Shown piece by piece: positions 7,768 through 16,551 of a stretch of 37,982 bases of DNA (positions within the stretch are counted from its first letter, which is position 1; each line of letters opens with the position of its first letter). Made by a program: the position numbers and the translations under genes. The DNA comes from Prevotella sp. (GTDB taxonomy: Bacteria > Bacteroidota > Bacteroidia > Bacteroidales > Bacteroidaceae). Under the pieces are notes generated by a model. It was not told the DNA's origin and searched no databases. It saw nothing but the letters and a program-made list of their open reading frames with translations. Location: assembly GCA_020026195.1 (NCBI GenBank), contig JAHHQW010000021.1, forward strand, positions 1 to 37,982, read 5' to 3'.

Positions 7768-8562
7768 ATGAAATTAGCAGTAATAGGCTCCGGTAATATG
7801 GGCGGAGCAATAGCCAGAGGTCTGGCAAAGGGTAATATATTTACCGCAAAAGACATTACGTGTACGGCACAGTCAGACAACACTCTGAACAAAATGCGTG
7901 AGGCTGATGCAGACTTTAATGTGACACACGACAATGCCAGTGCGGCTGCCGGTGCAGACATCATCATAATAGCTGTTAAGCCGTGGAAGGTAGAGGGCGT
8001 GATAAAAGAAATGCTTCCTTCGATACATCCCGAAAAACAGATAATAGTGTCTGTTGCCGCAGGCATAGACTGTAAAACTCTTTTAGAGATGGTAGAAGGA
8101 ACCGAAAAGACAGCCATCTTCCGTGTAATTCCTAATACGGCGATAGAGGTAGGCAGCAGTATGACCTTCGTGTCGTCGCTCAATGCCACACAGGAACAGA
8201 CCGACCTCATAATGCGTATGTTCGACGAACTTGGAAAGACAATGCTCGTTGAAGAGAGTCAGCTTGAGGCTGGTACGGCATTAGCTTCATGCGGAATAGC
8301 ATTTGCATTCAGATACATACGTGCCGCAATGGAAGGCGGCGTGGAACTTGGCATCCGTGCAGCCGATGCTCGTGATATCGTGGCATACACGGTGAAGGGT
8401 GCTGCCGACCTGCTGCTTGAGAAGAAGACTCATCCCGAAAGTGAGATTGACAAGGTTACTACTCCTGGCGGAATAACCATCAAGGGCTTGAATGAAATGG
8501 AACATGCCGGCTTTACTTCTTCGGTAATACGCGGACTGAAGGCATGTGTAAAAAATAAATAA
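7768..8562 (+). CDS. proC: Pyrroline-5-carboxylate reductase
   Basis: The protein has 264 residues, normal for ProC. It reduces 1-pyrroline-5-carboxylate to L-proline with NAD(P)H, the last step of proline synthesis, in the cytoplasm. The Rossmann motif GSGNMGGAIARGL is at the N-terminus, and the conserved C-terminal family signature appears as TTPGGITIKGL. Further family landmarks are IIIAVKPWKV and VIPNTAIEVGSS. It is squeezed between the GIN lipoprotein gene (2-nt gap) and a GLPGLI gene (7-nt gap), so it is co-transcribed with two envelope proteins that have no obvious link to proline. Confidence 0.96.
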   Translation: MKLAVIGSGNMGGAIARGLAKGNIFTAKDITCTAQSDNTLNKMREADADFNVTHDNASAAAGADIIIIAVKPWKVEGVIKEMLPSIHPEKQIIVSVAAGIDCKTLLEMVEGTEKTAIFRVIPNTAIEVGSSMTFVSSLNATQEQTDLIMRMFDELGKTMLVEESQLEAGTALASCGIAFAFRYIRAAMEGGVELGIRAADARDIVAYTVKGAADLLLEKKTHPESEIDKVTTPGGITIKGLNEMEHAGFTSSVIRGLKACVKNK

Positions 8563-8569
8563 TGCTGTC

Positions 8570-9268
8570 ATGAAGAAAATATTGTTTTTACTGGTTGTCC
8601 TGTCGGTAATGGGATTACAGCGCATAAGTGCACAGAATTATGATGTAATCTACTCGCTGAAGATGAATCCGGAGAGTATCGTAAAGAAAATATCCGACGA
8701 AAGCGGCATGCCTAAGATGGTGCTGTCTTTCATAAAAGACGATATTAAAAAGGCAAAATTAGTGGTGTCGCTCAGAATGACAAAGGACAAGAGTGACATG
8801 AAGTTCCTTAAGGACCAGTCTAAGTTTGAGATTAGTCTTATGGGAATGAAGATGGACGCCGCCGCAATGTTCGATAATGCCGGAATAAATACATACTGCG
8901 ACTTTGCCGGGAACAAGTTTTACACAAAGATGAAAATCGAAGGACAGGACTATGTCGTAAAGACCGAAGCCAGACTCGATACTAAATATAAGCCGGTAAA
9001 CCTTTACAAGAAAATCTTAGGACACGAATGTAAAAAGATGGTAGACACTAAAAACGGAACAACAGTATGGTATGCAGAGGATATTCCGTTCCAGACAGAG
9101 ATGTTCCCCGGCGTTCCCGGACTCGTTCTTGAGATGACAGAAGATTCAGACGGCTTTACATTTACAGCTACTTCGTTCAAACCTACGGACAAGGGTGTAT
9201 ATCTGCCTAAGAACGCAAAGGAAGTGACTGAAAAAGAGATTAATGAAATGTTAGAAAATGTGCATTGA
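8570..9268 (+). CDS. GLPGLI family secreted protein
   Basis: The protein has 232 residues with an N-terminal signal peptide (MKKILFLLVVLSVMGLQRISA, cut before QNYDVIY). The segment DIPFQTEMFPGVPGLVLEM carries the G-x-PGL motif that names the GLPGLI family, known mainly from Bacteroidetes and of unknown function. The mature part is beta-rich and lysine-rich. It lies 7 nt after proC and is the last gene of this run. A new promoter follows at 9347. Confidence 0.82.
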   Translation: MKKILFLLVVLSVMGLQRISAQNYDVIYSLKMNPESIVKKISDESGMPKMVLSFIKDDIKKAKLVVSLRMTKDKSDMKFLKDQSKFEISLMGMKMDAAAMFDNAGINTYCDFAGNKFYTKMKIEGQDYVVKTEARLDTKYKPVNLYKKILGHECKKMVDTKNGTTVWYAEDIPFQTEMFPGVPGLVLEMTEDSDGFTFTATSFKPTDKGVYLPKNAKEVTEKEINEMLENVH

Positions 9269-9346
9269 TGACACTGTAATGTTAATAAATTATATTTATT
9301 ATGTGTGCTGCATATCATAATAAGTTATGATATCAAAATAATTAAT

Positions 9347-9354
9347 TATATTTG
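9347..9354 (+). promoter_or_regulatory. -7 box of the efflux operon promoter
   Basis: TATATTTG matches TAnnTTTG exactly and ends 20 nt before the ATG at 9375. The -33 region contains only a weak TTATG-like sequence near 9325-9329, so the promoter may need an activator or be modest in strength. Confidence 0.55.
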
Positions 9355-9374
9355 CCAACATACACAGATACATT

Positions 9375-10109
9375 ATGAACGATGAAATAGTAATCAGACT
9401 GGATAATGTTAATAAGACGTATGATAACGGACAGCCGCTGCATGTTCTGAAAGGTATCAATCTTGAAATAAAACGCGGAGAATTTGTCTCTATCATGGGA
9501 GCCTCTGGTTCGGGAAAATCCACTCTCCTTAATATTCTTGGAATTCTCGATGATTACGATTCTGGTGAGTACTGGCTTGGAGATACGCTTATCAAAGACT
9601 TAAGTGAAACCAAGGCAGCAGAATACAGAAACTATAAGATAGGCTTTATATTCCAGTCGTTCAACCTTATTCCTTTTAAGACGGCTCTTGAGAATGTAGC
9701 TCTTCCTCTTTTTTATCGTGGCGTGAAAAGAAAGAAGCGCCTGGAGCTTGCCATGCAGCTGCTGGATAAGATGGGACTGAAGGACCGTGCCGAACATCTG
9801 CCTGCCGAACTTTCGGGCGGACAGCGTCAGCGTGTTGCCATTGCAAGGGCTCTTATTACTGAGCCGGAGATAATTCTTGCCGACGAACCAACTGGTGCTC
9901 TCGACTCGAAGACAAGTGTCGAGGTGATGGAACTGCTTAAGGAACTTAACGAGAAAGAAGGTATTACTATAATTGTCGTAACTCACGAAAGCGGTGTGGC
10001 AAACGAGACGAACAAGATAATACACATACGCGACGGCGTTATCGGAGAAATAGAAGATAACAAGAACCATGAAGCAATGCCGTTCGGCATTAACGGAATA
10101 ATGAAATAA
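9375..10109 (+). CDS. MacB/LolD-type ABC transporter ATP-binding protein
   Basis: The protein has 244 residues with complete ABC motifs: Walker A GASGSGKST, Q-loop in IFQSFNL, signature LSGGQRQRVAIARAL, Walker B IILADEPTGALD and the switch histidine in VVTHE. Sequence and context place it in the MacB/LolD family, which drives mechanical transmission by its permeases rather than transport through the membrane itself. It heads a five-gene operon. Its stop overlaps the next start (TAATG), so it is coupled to the first permease. Substrates of MacB relatives include antibiotics, peptides and lipids; none can be chosen from sequence. Confidence 0.95.
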   Translation: MNDEIVIRLDNVNKTYDNGQPLHVLKGINLEIKRGEFVSIMGASGSGKSTLLNILGILDDYDSGEYWLGDTLIKDLSETKAAEYRNYKIGFIFQSFNLIPFKTALENVALPLFYRGVKRKKRLELAMQLLDKMGLKDRAEHLPAELSGGQRQRVAIARALITEPEIILADEPTGALDSKTSVEVMELLKELNEKEGITIIVVTHESGVANETNKIIHIRDGVIGEIEDNKNHEAMPFGINGIMK

Positions 10110-11368
10110 TGATAGAGATTCTTAACGAAATATGGAATACTACGCGGCGTAACAAACTGCGTACTTCGCTTACGGGCTTTGCCGTGGCGTGGGGAATCTT
10201 TATGATTATCACTCTCCTTGGAGCTGGTAACGGCCTTATCAATGCCGTAATGGCTAACAATGACCGTTACATGGATAACTCTATGGTAGTATTTGGAAGC
10301 GTTACGTCAAAGCCTTACAATGGTTTTGATGAGGGCAGAAGAATCGAACTTAACGACAAGGATCTTAAAACCACAAGTGAGACGTTCTCGGGTACGGTAA
10401 CTAATATGTCGCCTACGCTGAAGGTTGATAACATGAAAGTTATATTTAATGGCGAGGAGGCTTTGGGAAATCCTGTGGGTGTGCATCCCGACAAGATAAA
10501 GATAACGAAACTTGAGATGCTCGAAGGGCGTTTTATTAACGACATCGACATCAGGGAGAAGCGTAAGGTCGTGGTGCTCCGCGAAGAAACAGTTAAGGAA
10601 CTTGATGTGCACGACCCGAAATCTATTGTAGGAAAGAACGTTAATATCGGCGCACTGTCTTATCGTGTGGTAGGCGTACTGAAAGAAAAGAAAGATTTTT
10701 TTGACTTCAGTTTCTTTATGCCGTTCACTACACTGCGTGCAGTATTCACCGACCACATGAATGAGGCTGGAAACATAGAGTTTACATTCCAGGGTGTTAA
10801 CGGCATGAGTGAGAATAAAGATTTTGAAACTCAGTACAAGGCAAAGATAAACAGAAATCATGATGCTGCTCCCGATGATAATTCGTCACTGTTCATGTTG
10901 AACCGCTATACTCAGCGTATGATGATGAGTACCGGTATCAATATCATTCAGACAGCATTGTGGATAATCGGTCTGTTTACGTTGCTCAGCGGAGTGGTGG
11001 GTGTGTCTAACATCATGCTTATTACCGTGAAAGAACGTACTCGCGAGTTTGGCATACGCAAGGCGATAGGTGCAAAACCGCGTCAGATTCTTATACTTAT
11101 TATTGCAGAAAGTATACTTATAACTCTGTTCTTCGGATACATCGGAATGGTGTGCGGCATGGCTGCCAACTATTATATGGATGCAACGCTCGGACACGAC
11201 GTGATAGACACCGGGTTGTTCCGGACTACAATGTTCGTAGACCCTACGGTTAAGTTTGGTACCTGTGTGGCTGCAACATTAGTTATGGTCATTGCCGGAA
11301 CTATTGCAGGACTGTTTCCTGCAAGGAAGGCTGCAAACATACGGCCTATAGAAGCATTAAAAGGTTAA
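10109..11368 (+). CDS. MacB-like ABC transporter permease 1
   Basis: The protein has 419 residues with the MacB layout: an N-terminal membrane helix (about residues 20-45), a large periplasmic domain, and three C-terminal helices. The first C-terminal helix is followed by the conserved VKERTREFGIRKAIGAKPRQIL coupling segment that contacts the ATPase. The C-terminus AGLFPARKAANIRPIEALKG is the usual family ending. A second related permease follows 11 nt downstream, so the working transporter is probably a heterodimer. Confidence 0.94.
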   Translation: MIEILNEIWNTTRRNKLRTSLTGFAVAWGIFMIITLLGAGNGLINAVMANNDRYMDNSMVVFGSVTSKPYNGFDEGRRIELNDKDLKTTSETFSGTVTNMSPTLKVDNMKVIFNGEEALGNPVGVHPDKIKITKLEMLEGRFINDIDIREKRKVVVLREETVKELDVHDPKSIVGKNVNIGALSYRVVGVLKEKKDFFDFSFFMPFTTLRAVFTDHMNEAGNIEFTFQGVNGMSENKDFETQYKAKINRNHDAAPDDNSSLFMLNRYTQRMMMSTGINIIQTALWIIGLFTLLSGVVGVSNIMLITVKERTREFGIRKAIGAKPRQILILIIAESILITLFFGYIGMVCGMAANYYMDATLGHDVIDTGLFRTTMFVDPTVKFGTCVAATLVMVIAGTIAGLFPARKAANIRPIEALKG

Positions 11369-11379
11369 TTCCTCAAGAT

Positions 11380-12609
11380 ATGAAGTTTGACATTGAAACA
11401 TATAGAGAAATACTCGATACGTTATCGAAGAATAAAAGCCGCAGTCTGCTTACAGGCTTCGGTATCTTCTGGGGCGTGTTTATGCTTGTGGCACTCATGG
11501 GCGGAGGAAAGGGACTTCAGCATCTTCTGAGAGATAACTATGAAGGCTTTGCCACAAACTCGGCAATGGTGTGGGCACAGCAGACTACAAAGGCTTATCA
11601 CGGATTTGAAAAGGGACGTGAATGGAATATGACTCTGACAGATGTCAGCCGTCTGAGAGAAAACATTCCGGAACTTGAGGTTATTACGCCTATCATATAT
11701 TATGGCACGCGCAATGCAATTTATGGCGAGAATAATTCGAACGCTTCGCTTCAAGGTGCATATCCAGACTATGCAAAGGTTGAGTCTCCCGAAATAAAAG
11801 CTGGTCGCTTTATTAATGAAATAGACATCAAAGAAGAACGTAAGGTGTGCGTGATAGGTAAGGGCGTTTACGAAAAACTATTTCCCGACGGCGGTGATCC
11901 GTGCGGGGAGCGTATATGTATCGACTCGGTGTATTACAGTGTAGTGGGACTTAATGTATCTACCGTAAATCACGGAGACGAGAACCGTGTGGTCATACCT
12001 TTTACTATAGCGCAGAAGCAATATAATTATGGAAATAATGTAGACCAGATACATGTAACGTCTGTTGCAGGAGTTCACATGAACGAAGTGGAGGACCGTA
12101 TGCGCGAGGTTATTGCACGTGCACATGACATTGACCCGACAGACGAGAAGGGTATAATGATATTTAATACCGAAGTCCTTTTCGGACTTATGGACTCTAT
12201 ATTCCGTGGTGTGGATATTCTTATATGGCTTGTAGGACTTGGTACTCTGTTGGCCGGAATGATAGGAGTGTCGAACATCATGATGGTGACGGTTAAAGAG
12301 CGTACTTCGGAAATAGGAATCCGCCGTGCCATAGGTGCAACGCCGCGCGACATCCTTATGCAGATTATCCTTGAAAGCATAATACTTACTGCCGTGGCCG
12401 GAATGCTGGGCATTATGTTCTCGGTGCTTGTCCTTCAGTTTGCCGACATGGGTGCGGCAAAAGGCGGAGAAGTGTATTTCCAGGTGTCCATAGAGACAGC
12501 TTTTGCTGCTGCGGCTCTGCTGGGAGTGTTGGGAATGGTGGCAGGAATAGCACCGGCTTACAGGGCAATGAAGATAAAACCTGTTGAGGCTATGCGCGAG
12601 GATGATTAA
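11380..12609 (+). CDS. MacB-like ABC transporter permease 2
   Basis: The protein has 409 residues with the same architecture as the permease before it: N-terminal helix (LLTGFGIFWGVFMLVALMGG), periplasmic domain, three C-terminal helices, coupling motif VKERTSEIGIRRAIGATPRDIL and ending APAYRAMKIKPVEAMREDD. The coupling helices of the two permeases are clearly related while the periplasmic domains are more divergent. This fits an old tandem duplication giving a heterodimer. Confidence 0.94.
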   Translation: MKFDIETYREILDTLSKNKSRSLLTGFGIFWGVFMLVALMGGGKGLQHLLRDNYEGFATNSAMVWAQQTTKAYHGFEKGREWNMTLTDVSRLRENIPELEVITPIIYYGTRNAIYGENNSNASLQGAYPDYAKVESPEIKAGRFINEIDIKEERKVCVIGKGVYEKLFPDGGDPCGERICIDSVYYSVVGLNVSTVNHGDENRVVIPFTIAQKQYNYGNNVDQIHVTSVAGVHMNEVEDRMREVIARAHDIDPTDEKGIMIFNTEVLFGLMDSIFRGVDILIWLVGLGTLLAGMIGVSNIMMVTVKERTSEIGIRRAIGATPRDILMQIILESIILTAVAGMLGIMFSVLVLQFADMGAAKGGEVYFQVSIETAFAAAALLGVLGMVAGIAPAYRAMKIKPVEAMREDD

Positions 12610-12651
12610 TGTAATACCTTATTATATATAGAAAGTAAAGAAGCATCAGAT

Positions 12652-13764
12652 ATGAAAAAGTACAAGAAAGTTATAGTGGCTACGATTGTAGTACTTCTGT
12701 TTATCGGAACATTCGTGTTCCTATGGATGAATTCGTTGAAGGCTCCTGTAAGATACAGTGAGTTTACGGCTGCAAAATCTGACATCGTGAAGACAACGGT
12801 AATTACTGGTAAGATTGAACCGCGTGATGAAGTAAACATCAAACCCCAGATTAGCGGTATTATAGCCGAAATAAATAAGGAAGCGGGCGATATGGTTAAG
12901 GAAGGCGAAATAATAGCTCGTGTAAAGGTCGTTCCCGACATGGGACAGCTGACATCTGCCGAAAGCCGTCTTCGTCTTGCAGAGATAAATCTCCGTCAGG
13001 CTAAGGTTGATTACGAACGCGAAAAGAATCTTTTCGATAAGGAACTTGTAAGTGCCGAGGAGTATGACAAGGTGTCGCAGGCTTTAAAACAGGCTAAGGA
13101 AGAGCATGCCGCTGCAATAGATGCCCTGGAAGTTGTACGTACAGGTGTATCTAAGAGTAATGCAAATGCCAGCTCTACAATGATACGTTCTACAATTTCA
13201 GGACTTATCCTTGATGTTCCCGTAAAGGTGGGAAATTCTGTAATACAGAGTAATACTTTCAATGACGGAACAACAATCGCTACAGTCGCTGACATGAGCG
13301 ACCTTCTGTTTAAGGGTAATATAGATGAGACAGAGGTAGGCCGTCTTGTTTACGGAATGCCTATGAAGATAACCATCGGTGCTCTTCAGGATCTTAATGT
13401 TGATGCTTCGCTTGAGTATATATCTCCTAAGGCAGTTACACACAATGGTGCCAACCAGTTTGAGGTGAAGGCTGCCATAAAGGCTCCCGAAGGCAGTAAC
13501 ATTCGTTCCGGCTACAGTGCTAATGCCGAGATAGAACTGTTTGCCGTTCGTGGCGTGGTGACTATCCCGGAGAGTGCCGTAGTGTTCGAAGGCAACGACA
13601 CTTATGTATATGTGGTAAACGGTGAGGGAAAGAACAAGACTTACGAACGTCGTAAGGTCGAAATAGGTTCGAGCGACGGTATTAAGACTGAAATAAAGAA
13701 GGGACTCAAACTTAACGAAAAAGTAAGAGGTCCTAAAATAATTGAAGATAACGCCGAACATTAA
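12652..13764 (+). CDS. Efflux periplasmic adaptor (membrane fusion protein, MacA-like)
   Basis: The protein has 370 residues with an N-terminal membrane anchor (VIVATIVVLLFIGTFVFLW). It then has the adaptor order: half-motifs of a lipoyl-like domain (KPQISGIIAEINKEAGDMVKEG and STISGLILDVPVKVGNSV), a coiled-coil hairpin between them (about residues 100-165), a beta-barrel and a membrane-proximal domain. It would bridge the MacB-type permeases and the TolC-like channel across the periplasm. It lies 42 nt after permease 2 and 27-33 nt before the channel gene. Confidence 0.94.
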   Translation: MKKYKKVIVATIVVLLFIGTFVFLWMNSLKAPVRYSEFTAAKSDIVKTTVITGKIEPRDEVNIKPQISGIIAEINKEAGDMVKEGEIIARVKVVPDMGQLTSAESRLRLAEINLRQAKVDYEREKNLFDKELVSAEEYDKVSQALKQAKEEHAAAIDALEVVRTGVSKSNANASSTMIRSTISGLILDVPVKVGNSVIQSNTFNDGTTIATVADMSDLLFKGNIDETEVGRLVYGMPMKITIGALQDLNVDASLEYISPKAVTHNGANQFEVKAAIKAPEGSNIRSGYSANAEIELFAVRGVVTIPESAVVFEGNDTYVYVVNGEGKNKTYERRKVEIGSSDGIKTEIKKGLKLNEKVRGPKIIEDNAEH

Positions 13765-13797
13765 ACAATGTGTGGGAATCAGTAAAGAGTAATGGTT

Positions 13798-15117
13798 ATG
13801 AATAAGATATTTTTATTATCTGTTGCCGTACTTATAAGTGCGTCTGCCAGCGCCCAGAAAGTGTGGACGCTGAAAGACTGTATCAGTTATGCGCTTGAAC
13901 ACAACATCTCTGTAAAGAAAAGCGAGAATACTGTGCGACAGAACGAGATAAGTCTGAGTACTGCTAAGAATAAACGTCTTCCGGGACTTGATGCCTCTGC
14001 ATCGCAGAACTGGTCGTTCGGACGTGGTCTGACATCTGAAAATACTTACACGAATACTAATACCCGCAGTCTGCAACTACAGTTGGGAACTTCTGTACCG
14101 TTGTTTACGGGTATGAGTATCCCTAACGGAATAAAGTTTGAGAAACTGAATCTTGAAGCTGCCCAGTACGATCTTGAGAAGATGCGCGACGATATTCGTG
14201 TTCAGGTAGCTAAGGCGTATGTCCAGATACTTTACAACGCAGAACTATGTGATGTGGCAGTGAGACAGACAGGCATAGACTCGATGCACGTAAACCGTCT
14301 GCGCGAAGTGTTTGCCAACGGAAAGGCGAGCGGAGCAGATGTTGCAGCCGCGGAGGCTGCCCTTGCACAGAGTCATTCTATGCAGGTTCAGGCAGAAAAC
14401 GATTACAGAATGTCACTTCTTGCCCTTACTCAGCTGCTGGAACTCCCGACATACGAAGACTTTGATGTTGCGGTACCCGATACGGCATCAACAAATTTCA
14501 AGTCTATCATCCCTAATCCCGAAGATGTTTACAATATGTCTCTGGCTATTCGTCCTGAGATACAGGCTGGTTCTCTGCGTGTAAAAGCTTCGGAACGTAA
14601 TGAGAAAATAGCACGCAGCGCATATCTTCCTAAACTGTCATTCAATGCCGGTATCGGAAGTAACTCTTATCATACATCTGGTTTCAGGAGCGAAAGTATT
14701 GGACATCAGCTTAAAAACAATTTTAACCAGTATCTGGGACTGAGTCTGCAAATTCCTATATTCAACAGACTTGCTACACGAAACGAGGTGCGTACTGCTA
14801 AACTCCGTACCGCTCAGGCACAGCTTGATGCCGATAATGTCAAGAAGAATCTGTATAAGGAAATACAACAGGCACACTGTGCTGCCGAGGCTTCGAGAGC
14901 AAATTATGTAAGTGGCAGAGAGGCTCTTACGAGTAACTGTAAGGCTTTTGAGATGATTTCACAGAAGTATGAATGTGGAAAGTCTAACATCACAGAATTT
15001 AATGAGGCTAAGAATAATTATCTGAAGGCACAGAGTGATTATGCACGTGCCAAGTACGAATATATCTATAATACGACGCTGCTAAAATTCTATGCGGGCG
15101 CAGAACTTGATTTCTAA
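13798..15117 (+). CDS. TolC family outer membrane efflux channel
   Basis: The protein has 439 residues from the ATG at 13798; a second in-frame ATG at 13792 adds only MV. I prefer 13798 because it gives the cleaner signal peptide (MNKIFLLSVAVLISASASA). It shows the two-repeat OEP architecture: KDCISYALEHNISVK opens the first half and NMSLAIRPEIQAG the second, each followed by long helices with LRTAQAQLDADNV-type heptads. It supplies the exit duct for the tripartite pump encoded upstream. A strong terminator follows 21 nt after the stop. Confidence 0.94.
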   Translation: MNKIFLLSVAVLISASASAQKVWTLKDCISYALEHNISVKKSENTVRQNEISLSTAKNKRLPGLDASASQNWSFGRGLTSENTYTNTNTRSLQLQLGTSVPLFTGMSIPNGIKFEKLNLEAAQYDLEKMRDDIRVQVAKAYVQILYNAELCDVAVRQTGIDSMHVNRLREVFANGKASGADVAAAEAALAQSHSMQVQAENDYRMSLLALTQLLELPTYEDFDVAVPDTASTNFKSIIPNPEDVYNMSLAIRPEIQAGSLRVKASERNEKIARSAYLPKLSFNAGIGSNSYHTSGFRSESIGHQLKNNFNQYLGLSLQIPIFNRLATRNEVRTAKLRTAQAQLDADNVKKNLYKEIQQAHCAAEASRANYVSGREALTSNCKAFEMISQKYECGKSNITEFNEAKNNYLKAQSDYARAKYEYIYNTTLLKFYAGAELDF

Positions 15118-15138
15118 TTATTCTATTATATAAGGTGT

Positions 15139-15173
15139 AAAGTGCGGAAATTTATTTTCGCACTTTCTTTTTA
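15139..15173 (+). terminator. Terminator of the efflux operon
   Basis: A 12-bp stem (15139-15150 with 15155-15166, one G-T pair) and a 4-nt TTTA loop are followed by CTTTTT. It closes the five-gene operon. Confidence 0.88.
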
Positions 15174-15401
15174 TAAAAACACATATATTTACTTAAATGA
15201 AATCATGGAAACACGCTTGTTTATCTTCTTGTGTTAAGGCAGGAATTAAGCATTTTAACACCTGATTATCATCGTAAAAGTCTGTTATAACTGTACCTTC
15301 GTAAATTTACATCAAAAAGACGTTTGCAAGAGACAAATCGAGGATTTACAGATTATTATGTTAATAATATATAAATATTACATTTATGTAAGTCTCATTA
15401 T

Positions 15402-15431
15402 CTTGATGCTCAACAATAATACATATCTTTG
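15402..15431 (+). promoter_or_regulatory. Promoter of the rplM-rpsI ribosomal operon
   Basis: TATCTTTG at 15424-15431 matches TAnnTTTG. CTTG at 15402-15405 is an acceptable -33 box with an 18-bp spacer. Transcription would begin near 15438, giving an unusually long leader of about 135 nt before rplM. The bases from 15174 to 15400 show nothing else. Confidence 0.6.
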
Positions 15432-15437
15432 CAGTCC

Positions 15438-15574
15438 GATTATTTATGGGGTTAAACTTAGAACCCCGCGAATGACGTGTTAATAGTCATAGTCTTTGGC
15501 CGGACGTGACGGTTAGTGAATCGTTGTTCAGAATGAATAATAGTTTTTTAGTAGTTAAAACAATTAATTTAAAA
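15438..15574 (+). promoter_or_regulatory. Structured 5' leader of rplM, candidate ribosomal-protein leader RNA
   Basis: The leader can form several local hairpins in succession: GGGGTT/AACCCC (15448-15453 with 15462-15467), ATGAC/GTCAT (15472-15476 with 15486-15490), and ACGGTT/AATCGT with a 4-nt loop (15509-15514 with 15519-15524). An A/T-rich single-stranded stretch then runs to the start codon. There is no T tract after the stems, so control at translation is more likely than termination. Autoregulation by L13 or S9 is inference. Confidence 0.45.
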
Positions 15575-16036
15575 ATGAACACTTTAAGTTACAAGACTAT
15601 TTCCCTTAACAAGGAGACAGTAAAGAAAGAGTGGGTTGTAATCGATGCAACAGACCAGGTAGTTGGTCGTCTCTGCTCTAAGATTGCAAAGATCCTCCGC
15701 GGCAAGCACAAGCCAGGTTTCACACCTCATGTAGACTGCGGCGACAATGTAATCGTTATCAATGCCGATAAGATCGTATTTACCGGTAAGAAAGAAACAG
15801 ACAAGGAATACACACGTTACACAGGTTATCCCGGTGGTCAGCGTTACACAACACCTGAGGCTTTGAGAAAGGCTCCTAAGGGTTGCGATAAGATTCTTCG
15901 TCATGCAGTAAAGGGTATGCTTCCCAAAGGCATTCTCGGACGTCATCTCTTGGACAATCTCTATGTATTCGAAGGTGCAGAGCACAACATGGAAGCTCAG
16001 CAGCCCAAATCGATTGATATTAACCAGTTTAAATAA
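15575..16036 (+). CDS. rplM: 50S ribosomal protein L13
   Basis: The protein has 153 residues, typical of Bacteroidales L13. I use the ATG at 15575 because MNTLSYKTISLNKETV aligns with the known N-terminus; an upstream in-frame start at 15506 lies inside the structured leader. Family landmarks are WVVIDATDQVVGRLCSKIA, HVDCGDNVIVINA, YTGYPGG, VKGMLPKG and the C-terminal YVFEGAEHNMEAQQP. L13 binds 23S rRNA early in large-subunit assembly. rpsI starts 8 nt after its stop, the usual pairing. Confidence 0.98.
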   Translation: MNTLSYKTISLNKETVKKEWVVIDATDQVVGRLCSKIAKILRGKHKPGFTPHVDCGDNVIVINADKIVFTGKKETDKEYTRYTGYPGGQRYTTPEALRKAPKGCDKILRHAVKGMLPKGILGRHLLDNLYVFEGAEHNMEAQQPKSIDINQFK

Positions 16037-16044
16037 GGATTAGG

Positions 16045-16431
16045 ATGGAAATAGTTAATGCAACAGGTCGTCGTAAAAGCGCTATTGCTCGTGTTTACGT
16101 AACCGAAGGTACAGGCAAAATCACTATCAATAAGAAAGATATAAACGAATACTTCCCCTCTGCAATCTTGAGATTTGTTGTAAAGCAGCCTCTGGAATTG
16201 CTCGATGTAGCAGAGAAATATGATATCAAGGCAGTTCTCTGTGGTGGTGGATTCACAGGACAGAGCCAGGCATTGCGTCTCGCTATCTCACGTGCTCTCG
16301 TTGAAATCAACGCAGAAGACAAGAAGACTCTTAAGACAGCAGGCTTCCTGACACGTGATTCTCGTAGAGTTGAGCGTAAGAAACCAGGTCAGCCCGGTGC
16401 ACGTCGTCGCTTCCAGTTCAGTAAGCGTTAA
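16045..16431 (+). CDS. rpsI: 30S ribosomal protein S9
   Basis: The protein has 128 residues. It opens with NATGRRKSAIARVYVTEGTG and ends with the basic tail KKPGQPGARRRFQFSKR, whose last residues reach the decoding centre in known structures. Full length and no anomalies. It is co-transcribed with rplM (8-nt gap). A 120-nt spacer with repeats separates it from rpsB. Confidence 0.98.
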   Translation: MEIVNATGRRKSAIARVYVTEGTGKITINKKDINEYFPSAILRFVVKQPLELLDVAEKYDIKAVLCGGGFTGQSQALRLAISRALVEINAEDKKTLKTAGFLTRDSRRVERKKPGQPGARRRFQFSKR

Positions 16432-16457
16432 TCCAACTGAACAAAGTTTAGTATCTA

Positions 16458-16501
16458 AATCGGGAAGACTCCTTTGTAATCGGGAGGACTACTCCCTGAT
16501 T
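16458..16501 (+). promoter_or_regulatory. Direct repeat and alternative hairpin in the rpsI-rpsB spacer
   Basis: AATCGGGAAGACT (16458-16470) and AATCGGGAGGACT (16478-16490) are a 13-nt direct repeat with one mismatch. CTCCCTGATT (16492-16501) can pair with the second copy (AATC+GGGAG with one bulged T) and partly with the first, so two mutually exclusive folds are possible. No T tract follows. This is a candidate S2 leader or processing element. Confidence 0.45.
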
Positions 16502-16551
16502 GGTTCTAATAAGAATAAAAAAGAATGTAAACAATTAAAAAAGAAAAGAAA

